Below, one piece after another: positions 23,152 to 37,200 of a stretch of DNA of 64,000 nt (the first letter of the stretch is position 1; each line of letters starts with the position of its first letter). The notes under the pieces are model-generated. The model was given only the letters and a program-made list of their open reading frames with translations, was not told the DNA's origin and did no database searches. The translations under genes were made by a program, and so were the position numbers. This DNA comes from Cephalotrichum gorgonifer (taxonomy: Eukaryota > Ascomycota > Sordariomycetes > Microascales > Microascaceae): NCBI GenBank assembly GCA_900312665.1, contig ONZQ02000003.1, forward strand, positions 516,648 through 580,647, in the 5' to 3' direction.

Positions 23152-25279
23152 ATTTCTTAACGGACGATCTCACGAATTTGGCGTACTCTCGGGTCGATAA
23201 TGGGTTGTGGCGGAGAATTTCTGTGTAAGAGGTCATGATTCGAGGTACTTATGCCCATCTACGGCTCCGGCATCGAAGGACGGGGGATGTGAAGAGCTCT
23301 ACGCTACTACCTGGCATTTTGGTCTTTTCTCGCGGGGGTTATGAGGTGCTATATGGGAGTTTTTAAAAGCTTCACACGGTGTGACTAGCTTTTTTTTTTT
23401 TTTGCTTCGATTTGTTTATCGCCGCATGGGGAAACGGGATTCTATGGCGACGAAGTGGGAAATGGCCTCGGGGTTTCTTTCTATTGTTTATGTTGTGTTT
23501 GAAGGGGAAGGAAGCCAATGGGCCCCATGCATCCATGTTTGATGATGATTTTCCCAACGTTCTTCGGGCAAGAATAAAAGTAGGATTATTAGAGGGCTAT
23601 CCCAACTTGAGGAAACTCGTATTTATTAACTCATTCTTGTCGTGTTTGGATGCTGTTCGCCCGACTTTTCCTTTATTTTTTTTTCTGCCATGTGACGTCG
23701 GGGCTTTAGTACTTCAGGCTGTCAGGCACAACGGGTTGGGTTCGTGGAGGCATGTTTGATAGCCAAACATTTCCCGTGCTCACATGGTGCATCGCGTCTG
23801 AAATATAAGTAACAAGTACGAGAAGGTAGCGGGTAGCTGTCCCCTCATAACGGGTCAATCCTTCGGTGGTTCAGGAGTGCTGGTGGCATAATGGTTGAGG
23901 TCGTCTGACATTTGGATCTTAGGGTAATTGGAGATCTTGGTGTGTGGATGACGTTCATTTGGGAGGCGGCAAAACGGTCATGGTGGGGCATGAACGTAGT
24001 GGTCGAGCTACCGTTTGCGGGACGAACCTGACTCTCCATCCAAAAGCTGCCGCGTGGCGTACTAGCTGGGGGAGCTTTCGCTTGGGCAGGATGAGCGTTT
24101 GCTAATCTTACCCCTTGGACTTCGCACGCTTGTGAAATTAGCGGCTTTTGGAGAGGAGGGGGGAGGGGTGGTACTGGGAGCTATGTACAAGTACCCCTGG
24201 TGATGGGTGCCTTTAGCGGGTCATTATCCCTGCCAGCAGAGGGCTAGCGTGCCTCTCATTTTCTTAGCAGGGTCGACAGGCGGGTGGCGACGGGCTAGTA
24301 CTGTCTTGTCTTATACAGTTGTTTTATATGGGTAGTAGGGGATTAAGACTGACAGCACATTCGCATCCTTCTCGTAATACTAATACTATGTACTCGTACT
24401 CGTACACACCCGCTGTGAACCTTCCCATGTGTCTCTACTCACACTTCAGCTATCACATGCTTAGTCATGACCGCTCGTGGCACGCCCCACGTCAGCCACG
24501 CGATGCCGCTACATGCCTGCCAGAACCAATTTCCCCTCCGTTACCAACTTTAATTGGAACCTAGACCGCCCCACAGTACTCCGCGATAAGTACCTCACGG
24601 TGGCTAGGTCTGGTATTAACGGGTGGCACCGCTGGATACGGAGCATTGCTGAGTATGGTGTACTGAGGTACATCGTGATTTGATTACCCACTCCACTCCT
24701 CCTTCCGTTCCAAATGCACGCCACGCGCAGGGGTTCCTCAACCGCGTTGGACCTCCGTAGTCATCCCAAACTGTGGTATTTTCTCTGGCACTAAGAAAGC
24801 TCGTCGAGCAAGACCTCCCTATCTCGTGAGCAAAACGACCTCCCTAATCACCCTAATCATCCCCCAAATCGAGGACATAGACGGGCTTTAAGGCGAACAT
24901 CTTCGAACGCGACAGACGACCCCGAACGAACCGCGTCTATCATCTTTGAGGAAACCGCACCCATCCTCAGTGTGCCCGATATCGAGATACTCACTGTATT
25001 ACATACTTCCGCATTCATCGCGACGAGACGGCGACTCTTAATTTTGCGATATTCGACGTCCTTGGCGGATTCTGTTCTCCTCGAGACCTATTCCACCTTC
25101 CTCTCCTTGCGCCTTTCCTTTGTGTGCGAACATTATAGAGATATACCCCTGATTTTCTTCCCGTTTTCGACGTTTTCTTCTTCCCCAGGACCATATTTCG
25201 CGAGGCGATGACATCCTCCTCTTGATTAATCTACCCTTCCGGTTACCGTCGATTTGGATAGACATCTTCCATCGTCAAT
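23152..25279. other. Intergenic region upstream of dynein heavy chain
   Basis: A 2.1-kb region with a T14 tract (23390-23403), TAACAAGTACG, GTACAAGTAC and TACTCGTACTCGTAC motifs (23810, 24184, 24389), and TACTCCG/TACCTCA sequences near 24577-24600. No supported gene. The last 300 bases before the dynein ATG are probably leader. Confidence 0.45.
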
Positions 25280-28200
25280 ATGGAGATATCACCATCGCCG
25301 ATCTCCCCCACAAATGGGGTCCCCTTGGCGCCGCCTCCTACCCTCGACCCGAGCCAGATTGTCGACCACCTCGTCGCCGTTGTTGGGAGCACACTGGGTG
25401 CCTCGAGGAGGGCGCTCGAGAATGAAGGAAGTCTACTACACGAGAGCCGCCTGAATGATACTACGGCGAGATGCATCCGGTTTGCGACGGATACCCAGCA
25501 GCATATTTACGTGCGGAAGGATATCGCTCCTTCATCCGCCGCCGATAATGCAGACGACGAGTCCAGTACGTACATACCCACACATGGCGATGCCTGGCTT
25601 CCATGCCTGCTAGTAGCTAACCTACCGATGATGGATTAGGCGCACCTCTCCATACCTATACCCTTACCACCGAGATGTCCTCCTTCCCGACGACGGTAGC
25701 TTCTCTTGTTTTGCTGAAGAAGGCCCAGCCGCTCGATGCGGCGCTGCCGCTGACCTCTCAGATACTTGTCTCGACACTCCCCGGCCCTGCCACCCTCAAC
25801 TCCACGGTTGGTGATCAGGGCCCCTCCACCTCGCCGTACGAGATTCTCCAGTCCCTCATTCATAATGCTCTTGTGCCCTACTTCGACGCGAACACCAAGA
25901 CTCAGCTTACGAACGGCTCGAGGGGCCGTGCCGATGTTGACTCGAAGACGGGGATCCCCATCACGAAGAAGCGATGGAACGATTTGGAGCTGAGCTTGCT
26001 TCACCTGCAGGAGAACGTCGAGATTCCGCAGGTGTCCTTAGCTTTCCACCCGGTTGTGCAGACGGCCCTTGACTCGGCCGAGAACCAGCATATTAAGCCT
26101 TCGCTTAGTCTAGTCCCCAACGAGCTATTCAACGACAGTTCGATTCTCAACAACCTACAGGCCAATGTCAACAGCTGGATTAAGGCTATCCAGGGCATTA
26201 CAAAGATGACGAAGGATTCCTCGTCCGGGCCCAACCAGGAGCTGAAGTTCACCGCGAGCCAGGAGATCAACTTCTGGCTGTCCATGGAGTCTGCTCTCGA
26301 GGCCATCGAGGGCCAGCTGGAAAGTGACGGGGTTCTATTGACATTGGGCATACTGAAGCAAGCGAAACGCTTCCAGGCGACTGTTAGTTTCACGGCCGAC
26401 ACGGGCCTGAAGGAATCCATGGACAAAGTGCAAAAGTACAACCAGCTTATGAGAGACTTTCCCCTCGACGAGCTTCTATCCGCCACATCACTTCCGAAGG
26501 TGCAGGATGCCGTGGCCCAGATCTTTGCCCACCTCAACAAGAAGCTCAAAATATGCCCTTACCCCATCCCGCGAGCACTACCCCTTGTCCAGGCGATTTC
26601 CGGCGATCTTGACGAGGTGCTCCACCGGCTCTTGCCGGGGACGGAGCTGATCGACCTCGACTACGCCGAGTTCCAAACGGTAACCAAGGCCTGTGACGCC
26701 ATCTTCCAGACGTGGGAGGAGAGCATCAAGGAGTTCACCAACGTTGCTCGTGAAGTCACCCGTCGCAGGAACGACAAGTTTATCGCCATCAAGGTCAACA
26801 AGAAGCATTCAGAGCTTGAACAGCGGCTCAAGTATGTGAGCACCTTCAGAGACAACCACGAGCAGCTGCAACGGACTATTGTCAACGTCCTGGGCCCGAA
26901 GACCTCCGTTGATGGGACGACCGAGTCTGCTGGCCCGAACGGCGCTATTGTCATCGAGGAGATCGGCGACGTCGATGCCGTGGAGGAGGTGAAGCAGGCT
27001 TGGGAGGCTCTCAGGAATGTTGACCTCCTCGATGTGTCACCTCAGGGGACAGAGAGGTGGGCCAGGGCGGAAAATGTTTACAACGAGCGAACCGCGCGGG
27101 TCGAGAACTCGATCATCACCCGCCTGCGGGACCGCTTGGGGAAGGCGAAGAACGCCAACGAGATGTTCCGTGTATTCTCCAAGTTCAACGCCCTTTTCGT
27201 CCGGCCCAAGATTAAGGGTGCCATTGCCGAGTACCAGAACCAGCTGCTTGACCATGTTAAACAGGCGATTAACGGTCTCCACGAGCGGTATAAGCAGCAG
27301 TACGGCAACTCAGAGACTCACCTGATGGCGCAGCTGCGCGACCTCCCTCCCGTCTCCGGCGCCATCATTTGGGCGCGCCAGATCGAGTTCCAACTTGATG
27401 CCTACATGAAGAAGGTTGAACACGTTCTTGGCGAGCAATGGAAGGTCCATTCCGAGGGTCAGAAGCTTCTCCATGAGAGTGAATTGTTCAGATCGAAGCT
27501 GGATACTCGGCCCATCTTCGACGCATGGTCCCGCGAGGTCAAGAAGAGAAAGATTTCGATCGCCGGCCAACTCTTTACCGTTACGAGGCTCCGCTCATCC
27601 AACACACTCGAGCTCAGCGTGAACTTCGACCCCCAGATTATCACTCTGTTCAAGGAGACGAGGAACCTCACCTGGCTAAACTACTCCATCCCGCACACCA
27701 TCGGCTCCGTCTCCAAGGATGCGAAGAGAGTTTACCCTTATGCCGTTAGCCTCATGGAGGGCGTCAGAACCTTCTCCCAGACAATGCGCCAGATCTCCCA
27801 GATGGGCGAGGAGGCGGTTCTCCTGAACGGATATCGTAAGGAAACCTTTGCTCTTATCAGGACAGGTGTGCCCTTGAAATGGGAATCCTTCGTCTCCTCT
27901 TACGACGTCTTCTTCAATTCCAGCCGCACCTCTCAGTCGCTGGGAGAGCTTGGGCTAGGGAAGTCCGGTGAGAGCAAGCACGGCATGTTTATTCGACAGT
28001 TCGTCGCTGCCATATCCCTCCTCCAGACCAAGACCGTCACCCTCGCTTCGATACACTCCACCGTAGAGAAAGCGCTCTCGGAGCTTGCCACCTGCCCCTA
28101 TCAAGCCCACGAATTCCAGTCTCGCCTCGAGACGATTCAGACTGCCGTTGACCAGTTGAATCTGGAACAGTATGTCAACCTAAATTTCTGGGTCGAAGGC

Positions 28201-31200
28201 ATGAACGAGAATATCAAGACGGTCCTCCTTGCCCGCTTGCAACACGCCATTCTGGCCTGGATCAATGCCTTCGAGGATGACTATGTGGACGATGGTAGCC
28301 GGAAGCCGGCGGGTGAGTCGACCGATGAGGCGAGCAACAGTCCCGTCATGCCGCGCCTGGTCCATGAATTGGCCATGAGGAACCAAGTCATCTACCTTGA
28401 ACCCCCCCTGGAGCATGGGCGTGCCAGCTGGTTCCTCCATCTCCATGATTGGTTGGGCGTAGTTTGCAACCTGCCGAAAATCAAGGCCACACGGTACCAA
28501 ATGACCCTAACTACTGCTAAGAGTGATGATGCGAGGTTTACCGATCTACCTAAGGAGTGTACGGACGTCCTAGGTCGGGTGTATGGGTCGATGGAGAACA
28601 AGCTTCGAGAAATCAGCGCCTACGTTGATAAGTGGCTACAATTCCAGTCTCTGTGGGATCTGCAGTCCGAGCAGGTCTACGAAGCCATCGGCGAAAAATT
28701 GTCGAACTGGCTCCAGCTTCTCCAGGATATCCGCAAGACGCGCCAAACCTTCGATACGCAGCAAGTCAGCCAGGTCTTCGGCCACGTAACGATCGACTAC
28801 GAACAAGTCCAGGCCCGTGTCAACACCAAGTACGACCAGTGGCAACATGACCTCCTCCACAAGTTCGCCAGTCGCCTCGGCTCTCGCATGCGCGATGTCT
28901 ACACTGAGATGGAGAAGACGCGCCGAGATCTCGAGCCGCAGACCCTTGAATCCGCCTCCACCGACAAGGCCGTTAAGTTCATCACCGCCGTTCAGGCCTG
29001 CAGAAGGAGTGTCAAGACTTGGGCGCCCGAGATTGACCTGTTCCGATCAGGAACGTCGACCCTCGTGCGGCAGCGGTACCCCTTCCCCCAGGACTGGATA
29101 GACATTGCCCACATTCAGAATGAGTGGGATGCCATCAATGAGATGCTAGAGAAGAAGTCGAAGATCGTGAACGATCAGACGGATGCACTCCGCGCGAAGA
29201 TTATCGCGGAAGACAAGCTAGTCAATGAGAGAATTGCCGAGATTGCAGTGCAGTGGGACCAGGAGAAGCCCGTGTCCGGTAACATTCAGCCCGATGTCGC
29301 TTCCACGACGCTCACCCAGTTCGAGACTCGCATCTCCACCCTCCAGGAGCATTCGCAGATGGTCGCCAAGGCTAAGGAGGCCCTGGATCTGCCACCAACC
29401 GCCGAAACTTCACTCGCAGCAATCATGGAAGAAGTGCAAGACTTCCAGTCCGTTTGGGCCAATCTTTCGACCATCTGGGCTAGTCTCAACGACACCAGAG
29501 AAACTCTTTGGACGGCTGTGCAGCCCCGAAAGGTACGAGGCAAGATTGATGATCTCCTCAAGAGTACCAAGGATATGCCGAGCAGGATGCGGCAGTACGC
29601 CGCTTTCGAGCACGTCCAGAAGATCCTCCGCGGCCTGCTGAAGGTCAACTCCATTCTATCCGACCTGAAGTCAGATGCTATCAAGGAGCGTCACTGGTCA
29701 AAGATTTTCAAGCAGCTCCGCCCGGGCAAGCGGTACTCGGCCGTTTCCATGACACTCGGCGATGTGTGGGACCTCAACCTCGTCGCGACCGAAGCGATTG
29801 TGAAAGATATTATCGCGCAGGCTCAGGGAGAGATGGCCCTGGAAGAATTCCTGCGTCAAGTCCGAGAGACCTGGTCAAATTACGCCCTGGATCTCGTCAA
29901 CTACCAGAGCAAGTGCCGTCTCATCCGCGGCTGGGACGACCTCTTCACCAAATGCAGTGAGAACCTCAATTCCCTTCAAGCTATGAAGCATTCCCCGTAT
30001 TACAAGGAATTCGAGGAAGAGGCCTCGTCATGGGAAGACAAGCTCAACCGTCTTCATGTCCTCTTTGACGTATGGATTGATGTCCAGCGACAGTGGATCT
30101 ACCTAGAGGGAGTATTCACCGGGAACGCAGATATCAAGCACCTTCTGCCCATCGAGTCGGGCCGCTTCCAGAACATCAACAGCGAGTTCCTGTCAGTCAT
30201 GAAGAAGGTTTACAAGCAGCCGTATGTGCTAGAGGTGCTCGCCATTCCCGGCGTGCAGAAGTCACTCGAGCGCCTGGCCGAGCTTCTCAACAAGATCCAG
30301 AAGGCCCTGGGAGAATACCTCGAGAAGGAGCGTCTCTCGTTCCCGAGGTTCTACTTTGTTGGTGATGAAGATCTCCTGGAGATGATCGGCAATAGCAACG
30401 ACACTCTACGCATTGCGAAGCACTTCAAGAAGATGTTTGCTGGTATCTCGGGCCTAACTATGGACGACGAGAACTCGATCATCACAGGATTCACTTCAAA
30501 GGAAGACGAGGTTGTGAAGCTGAAGAAGGAAATCTCTCTCACCAAGACGCCTCGTATCAACGACTGGCTTACGCTACTAGAGACAGGCATGAAGTCTACA
30601 CTTGCCCAGCTGCTGGCGGAGGCCGTCGAGGTGTACACGCCAATCTTCGAAGCCGAAACCCTGGACGACAAGGCTTTCGATAATTACATGACCGAGTTCC
30701 CCAGCCAAATTGTCGTTCTAGCTACCCAGGCCGTGTGGACTACCGCTGTCGAGAAGGCACTGGCTGCTGGCGGGAAGACCCTGCAATCGCTCTTCGATCG
30801 CGAAGTCGCCATTTTGCGATACCTTGCCAACCGCGTTCTCGGCAATCTCGGCGTGATTGAGCGCAAGAAGTGCGAGCAGCTCATCACGGAATGCGTCCAT
30901 CAGCGGGACATGATAGAGAAGCTGATTAACGCCAACGCCACCTCCGAGAAGCACTACCTCTGGCTCCTTCAGATGCGGTATGTGTACAATCCCGAAGGTG
31001 ACTATATGCAGCGACTTTACATCAAGATGGCCAACGCCAAGCTGGATTATGGCTTCGAGTACCTCGGTGTTCCGGATCGACTTGTTCGGACCCCCCTCAC
31101 CGACCGGTGCTTCAGTACTCTCACCCAAGGTCTGTGTCAGCGACTCGGAGGCTCTCCATACGGACCGGCGGGTACTGGAAAGACCGAGTCCGTCAAGGCG

Positions 31201-34200
31201 CTTGGTGTTGAGCTCGGAAGGTTTACCCTCGTCTTCTGCTGTGACGACACTTTCGATTTCCAGGCTATGGGTCGCATCTTCCTTGGTATCTGCCAGGTCG
31301 GTGCTTGGGGATGCTTTGACGAATTCAACCGTCTTGAGGAGAGGATTCTGTCGGCTGTCTCGCAGCAAATTCAGAATATCCAGCTTGGCCTCAAGCAGGG
31401 CGATGATGACAGCAAGGCTCAGATTGAGCTCGTCGGGAGACAGCTTCATGTGAACCTCAATACCGGCATCTTCATCACCATGAACCCCGGATACGCTGGG
31501 CGGTCCAACCTCCCCGACAACCTGAAGAAACTCTTCCGAAGCGTCGCCATGTCTAAGCCGGACAAGGAGCTCATTGCCGAAGTCATGCTTTATTCCCAGG
31601 GATTCAATCAGGCCAAACAGCTCGCCAAACAGACTGTTCCTTTCTTCGACCAGTGCTCCATGAAATTGTCCAAACAAGCCCATTACGATTTCGGCCTCCG
31701 TGCTCTCAAGAGTGTACTTGTCAGCTCCGGAGGGCTCAAACGCGCACGCCTTACCGATGGTGCTGTACAAGAGGTAGACGATGCCCAGTTCGAACCGGAG
31801 ATCATCGTTCAGAGTATTCGAGAGACGATTGCCCCTAAGCTCATCCGGGAGGATGTTGAAATCATGTCCGGTATCGAGGAGGCCTGCTTCCCGGGAATTA
31901 GCTATGTCCCCGCGAACCTCGAGAGGCTTGAGAATGCCCTTCGCACTTTGGCCAAGGAGAGGCAACTGGTGGTTACCGACGCCTGGATGACCAAGGTGCT
32001 CCAACTCTACCAGATCCAGAAGATGCACCATGGCGTGATGATGGTTGGAAATCCTGGCAGTGGAAAGTCGGGTGCCTGGAGGATCCTCCTTGACGCTCTT
32101 CGCATGGTCGAGGACGTTGAGGGTATCTCGCATGTCATCGATTCCAAGGTCATGTCCAAGGAAGCTTTATATGGTAACCTTGACTCGACAACCCGCGAGT
32201 GGACCGACGGCCTGTTCACGAGCATCCTGCGTAAGATTGTCGACAACCTCCGCGGTGAGGACTCTAAGCGGCACTGGATTGTCTTTGATGGCGATGTCGA
32301 TCCGGAGTGGGTTGAAAACTTGAACAGTGTACTAGACGACAACAAGCTCTTGACTTTGCCCAATGGAGAGCGCCTCAACCTACCCCCGAACGTACGGATC
32401 ATGTTCGAAGTTGAGACCTTGAAGTACGCAACGCTTGCCACTGTCAGTCGTTGTGGTATGGTCTGGTTCAACGAGGACATTGTGTCCCCCAACATGATGG
32501 TCTCAAACTACCTCGAGACGCTGCGGACCGTTGCCTTGGAGGACCTAGATGAGGATGCTGTCGGCAGTGGTCAGAGTTCGACGAAGACTCTGGCATTACA
32601 GGTACAGGCCGCCGATATCCTTCAGGCATCGCTCACCACGGACGATTTCATCCTTGCTGCATTGAAAGAGGCCGAGGGGTATACTCACATCATGGAGTTC
32701 ACTATTGCTCGCGTTCTCAATACCCTCTTCTCACTCCTGAACAAGGCCGTCCGAGACGTTGTCGAGTACAACGGCCAGCATTCCGACTTCCCGCTGGATT
32801 ATGAGCAACTGGAGAGCTACCTTTCGAAGAAGCTGCTCCTCGCTCTTGTCTGGTCGCTCACGGGAGACTGCCCACTTGTTGACCGGAAGCTGTACGGTGA
32901 CAAGATTTGCAGCTTCGCCCACTTCGGATCCCCCCCTGTAGACGGTACCAGCTCCCTTATCGATTTCGATGTCAATCTCCCCCAAGCAGAGTGGACGTCT
33001 TGGCTGGAGCAGGTTCCCAAGATCGAGGTCAACACCCATTCCATTACCCAGACCGACGTCGTCATTCCCACGCTAGACACGATCCGCCACGAGGATGTGC
33101 TCTACTCTTGGCTTGCTGAGCACAAGCCCCTGCTCCTCTGCGGCCCTCCCGGTTCGGGTAAAACCATGACGCTCTTCAGCGCCCTCCGCAAACTCCCCAA
33201 CATGGAGGTCGTCGGTCTCAACTTCTCGAGCGCTACTACGCCGGATCTCCTCATTAAGACCTTCGAGCAGCACTGTGAGTACAAGAAGACGCTCAATGGT
33301 GTCATTCTCTCGCCAAGGCAAATCGGACGATGGCTCGTTATCTTCTGCGACGAAATCAATCTGCCGGCCCCGGACAAGTACGGCACGCAAAGGGCCATTT
33401 CCTTCCTTCGACAGCTTGTCGAACATAATGGCTTCTGGAGGACCTCGGATAAGTCGTGGGTTACTCTCGACAGGATCCAGTTCGTCGGCGCTTGCAACCC
33501 CCCAACCGACGTAGGCCGCACACCACTTGGAGCCAGGTTCCTCAGGCACGCGCCTCTCATCATGGTCGACTATCCTGGCGAGCTGTCTCTTACCCAGATT
33601 TATGGTACCTTCAATTCCGCCGTCCTCAAGATCATCCCTACCCTCCGCGGTTACGCAGATGCCCTCACGCAGGCCATGGTCAAGTTCTATATCGAATCTC
33701 AGCAGCGCTTCACGCCTAAGATCCAGCCTCATTACGTCTACAGTCCTCGTGAGCTTACCCGATGGGTGCGCGGCGTCTACGAAGCTATTCGGCCGCTTGA
33801 AACCCTTACCCTTGAAGGGCTGGTCCGAATCTGGGCCCACGAGGCTCTCCGTCTCTTCCAGGACCGTCTCGTTGCTGAGGAGGAGCGACAGTGGACTGAC
33901 GAAGCTGTCCGCCGCATCGCGCTTGAATTCTTCCCCACAATCGACGAGGAGAAGGCCTTAGGAGGAACGATTCTCTTCTCGAACTGGCTGTCGCGGCACT
34001 ACGTCCCGGTGGATCGCGAGCAGCTCCGAGACTTTGTTAAGGCTAGGTTGAAGACCTTCTGCGAGGAGGAAGTCGATGTGCCTCTCATCCTATTCAACGA
34101 CGTGCTGGAACATGTCCTCCGCATCGACCGTGTCTTCAGGCAGCCTCAAGGCCATCTGATCTTGATCGGTGTGAGTGGAAGTGGCAAGACGACTCTATCC

Positions 34201-37200
34201 CGCTTCGTGGCCTGGATGAACGGCCTCAAGGTATTCCAGATCAAGGTCCATGGAAAGTACACGTCAGAGGACTTCGACGACGACCTTCGGGATGTGCTGC
34301 GGCGAGCCGGCTGCAAGGGCGAGAAGATCTGCTTCATCATGGATGAAGCCAATGTCCTTGATTCCGGTTTCCTCGAGCGCATGAACACTCTACTTGCCAA
34401 CGCCGAAGTTCCGGGTCTGTTTGAAGGAGACGACTATGCTGCGCTCATGACCGCTTGCAAAGAAGGTGCCCAACGTCAGAACCTCCACCTCGACTCCCCA
34501 GAAGAACTCCACAAGTGGTTCACACAACAAATCATTAAGAACCTTCACGTTGTCTTTACCATGAACCCCCCTGAAGACGGCCTTTCCTCCAAGGCGGCCA
34601 CCAGCCCCGCTCTGTTCAACCGTTGCGTTCTCAACTGGTTTGGTGATTGGTCCGACCAAGCACTGTTCCAGGTCGGACATGAGCTCACTACCTCCGTTGA
34701 TCTCGACCGCCACAACTACGCCGCGCCTGATACGATTCCTGTCGCCTACCGTGGTCTCAGTCTCCCTCCTTCGCACCGCGAGGCTGTTGTCAACTCCATG
34801 GTCTACATTCACTACTCCCTGCAGCGCTTCAATACGAAGTTGCTGAAACAGCAGGGCAGGGTTACCTACCTGACTCCACGCCACTACCTCGACTTCGTCG
34901 CCCAGTACGTCAAGCTCTACAACGAGAAGCGAGAGGACCTCGAGGAACAGCAGCGCCATCTCAATGCTGGTCTCGAGAAGCTCAAGGATACAGTGGACAA
35001 GGTCCGAGACCTCCGGATAAGCCTTGCGGAGAAATCAGCGCAGCTTGACCGAAAGGGCGCGGAGGCCGACGAGAAGCTAAAGCGCATGTTGGCGGACCAG
35101 CAGGAGGCCGAACAGCGCAAGGCTGCCTCCCTCGAGCTTCAGCAGGTGCTGGACAAGCAGGAGCGCGAAGTTACGACGCGGAGGAAGTTCGTGTTGGATG
35201 ACCTCGCCAAGGCCGAGCCAGCCGTTGAAGAAGCAAAAGCCAGCGTCAGCAGCATTAAGCGCCAGCATCTGACCGAAGTCCGTTCCATGTCGTCACCCCC
35301 ACAAGGTGTTAAGTTGGCGCTAGAGGCAGTCTGCACACTCCTTGGCAACAAGGTTGCCGACTGGAAGGCGATCCAGGCCATCGTGCGAAAGGACGACTTC
35401 ATCGTCAGCATCATCAACTTCAACAATGAGAAGCAGATGTCAAAGGCGGTGCGGTCGAAGATGCGGAACGAGTACCTAAGCAACCCCGAGTTCACGTTCG
35501 AGAAGGTTAACCGAGCCAGTAAGGCCTGCGGTCCCCTTGTCCAATGGGTTATCGCGCAAGTCAACTATGCCGAGATCTTGGACAGGGTCGGCCCTCTACG
35601 CCAGGAGGTCGCGCAGCTCGAGGATCAAGCCCTCCAGACCCAGGCTGAGGCTAAGGCCGTGGAGAACACTATAAACAGCTTGGAGTCTAGAATCCTCACG
35701 TACAAGTCGGAGTACGCATCCCTGATTGCGGAGACGGAGGCCATCAAGGCGGAGATGACAAGGGTCCAGTCCAAGGTCGACAGAAGTGTCAAGCTTCTCG
35801 ACAGTCTTTCTTCGGAGAGAATTCGCTGGGAGGAGGGGAGCAAGTCATTCGAGACCCAAATCAGCACCCTCGTTGGTGATGTCCTGATCGCGGCCGCATT
35901 CTTGGCCTACAGCGGTCTTTACGACCAGACGTTCCGCAAGTCCATGCTGGAGGACTGGCTCCAGCAGCTTCAGCTGTCAGGCGTTCTTTACAAAGCGCTC
36001 AACCCAATGACAGAATACCTCTCGACCGCAGACGAGCGGCTTACATGGCAGCAGAACACGCTCCCGGTCGACGATCTCTGCACGGAGAACGCCATTATTC
36101 TCAAGCGCTTCAACAGATACCCGCTGATCATCGACCCGTCCGGCCGTGTCACCGAATTCCTTCAGAAGGAGTGCAAGTCGCGCCGCTTGACCGTGACCAG
36201 CTTCTTGGACGACTCGTTCACGAAGCAGCTTGAGAGCGCTCTGCGATTCGGCAACCCGATCCTCATCCAGGACGCCGAGCACCTCGACCCTATTCTAAAC
36301 CACGTACTCAACAAGGAGTACCAGAAGACTGGTGGTCGTGTGCTCATCCAGCTCGGGAAGCAGGAGATCGACTTCTCGCCCGCCTTCAAGCTCTATCTCG
36401 CTACCCGTGATCCGTCGGCCACCTTTGCCCCCGACATCTGCAGTCGAACAACGTTTGTCAACTTCACCGTCACCCAGAGCAGTCTCCAGACGCAATCCCT
36501 CAACGAAGTACTCAAGTCTGAACGTCCGGACGTCGACGACCGCAGGTCCAACCTCATCAAGCTGCAAGGCGAGTTCAAGATTCATCTCCGGCAGCTTGAG
36601 AAGCGCCTCCTACAGGCGCTCAACGAATCCCGCGGCAACATCCTGGATGACGACAACGTCATCGAGACGCTAGAGACGCTCAAGACAGAGGCAGCCGAGA
36701 TTTCAGCCAAGATGGCAGATACGGAGGGCGTCATGGCGGAAGTGGAGGAGATTACACAGCAGTACAGCGTCATCGCCAAGTCCTGCAGCGCTGTATATGC
36801 AGTACTCGAGCAGCTGCACTATCTCAACCACTTCTACCAGTTCTCGCTACAGTACTTCGTCGACATCTTCCACAGCGTCCTGCACAATAATAAGCACCTC
36901 ACGGGCCTGAGCGACTACAGCGAGCGGCGGGACGTAATCGTCAAGGATCTCTTCATCAACGCCTTCAAGCGCACGGCGCTCGGTCTCTTGCAGCAAGATC
37001 GTGTCACGCTGGCCATGCTCCTCGTCCACGCCTCCCCCTTCGCCATGGATAAGAGCCTTCTGGAGGATATCACGAGTGATCGGATTCAAGGACGGGACGT
37101 ATCGACCTATCCGGAGCAGAAGTCGGAGGCCATGGATCGGGCTCGGCGGATCCCGGCCCTTGGTGACAGACTCGACAAGGTGCCCGAGGCCGACTGGGAG

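Noticed and set aside
30718..32133. 471-codon minus-strand frame opposite the dynein heavy chain
   Set aside because: It lies entirely antisense to the AAA1-AAA2 coding region and reflects codon bias of the real gene. It has no splice or domain signals.
33073..33840. 255-codon minus frame inside dynein
   Set aside because: It is an antisense shadow of AAA3 coding sequence.
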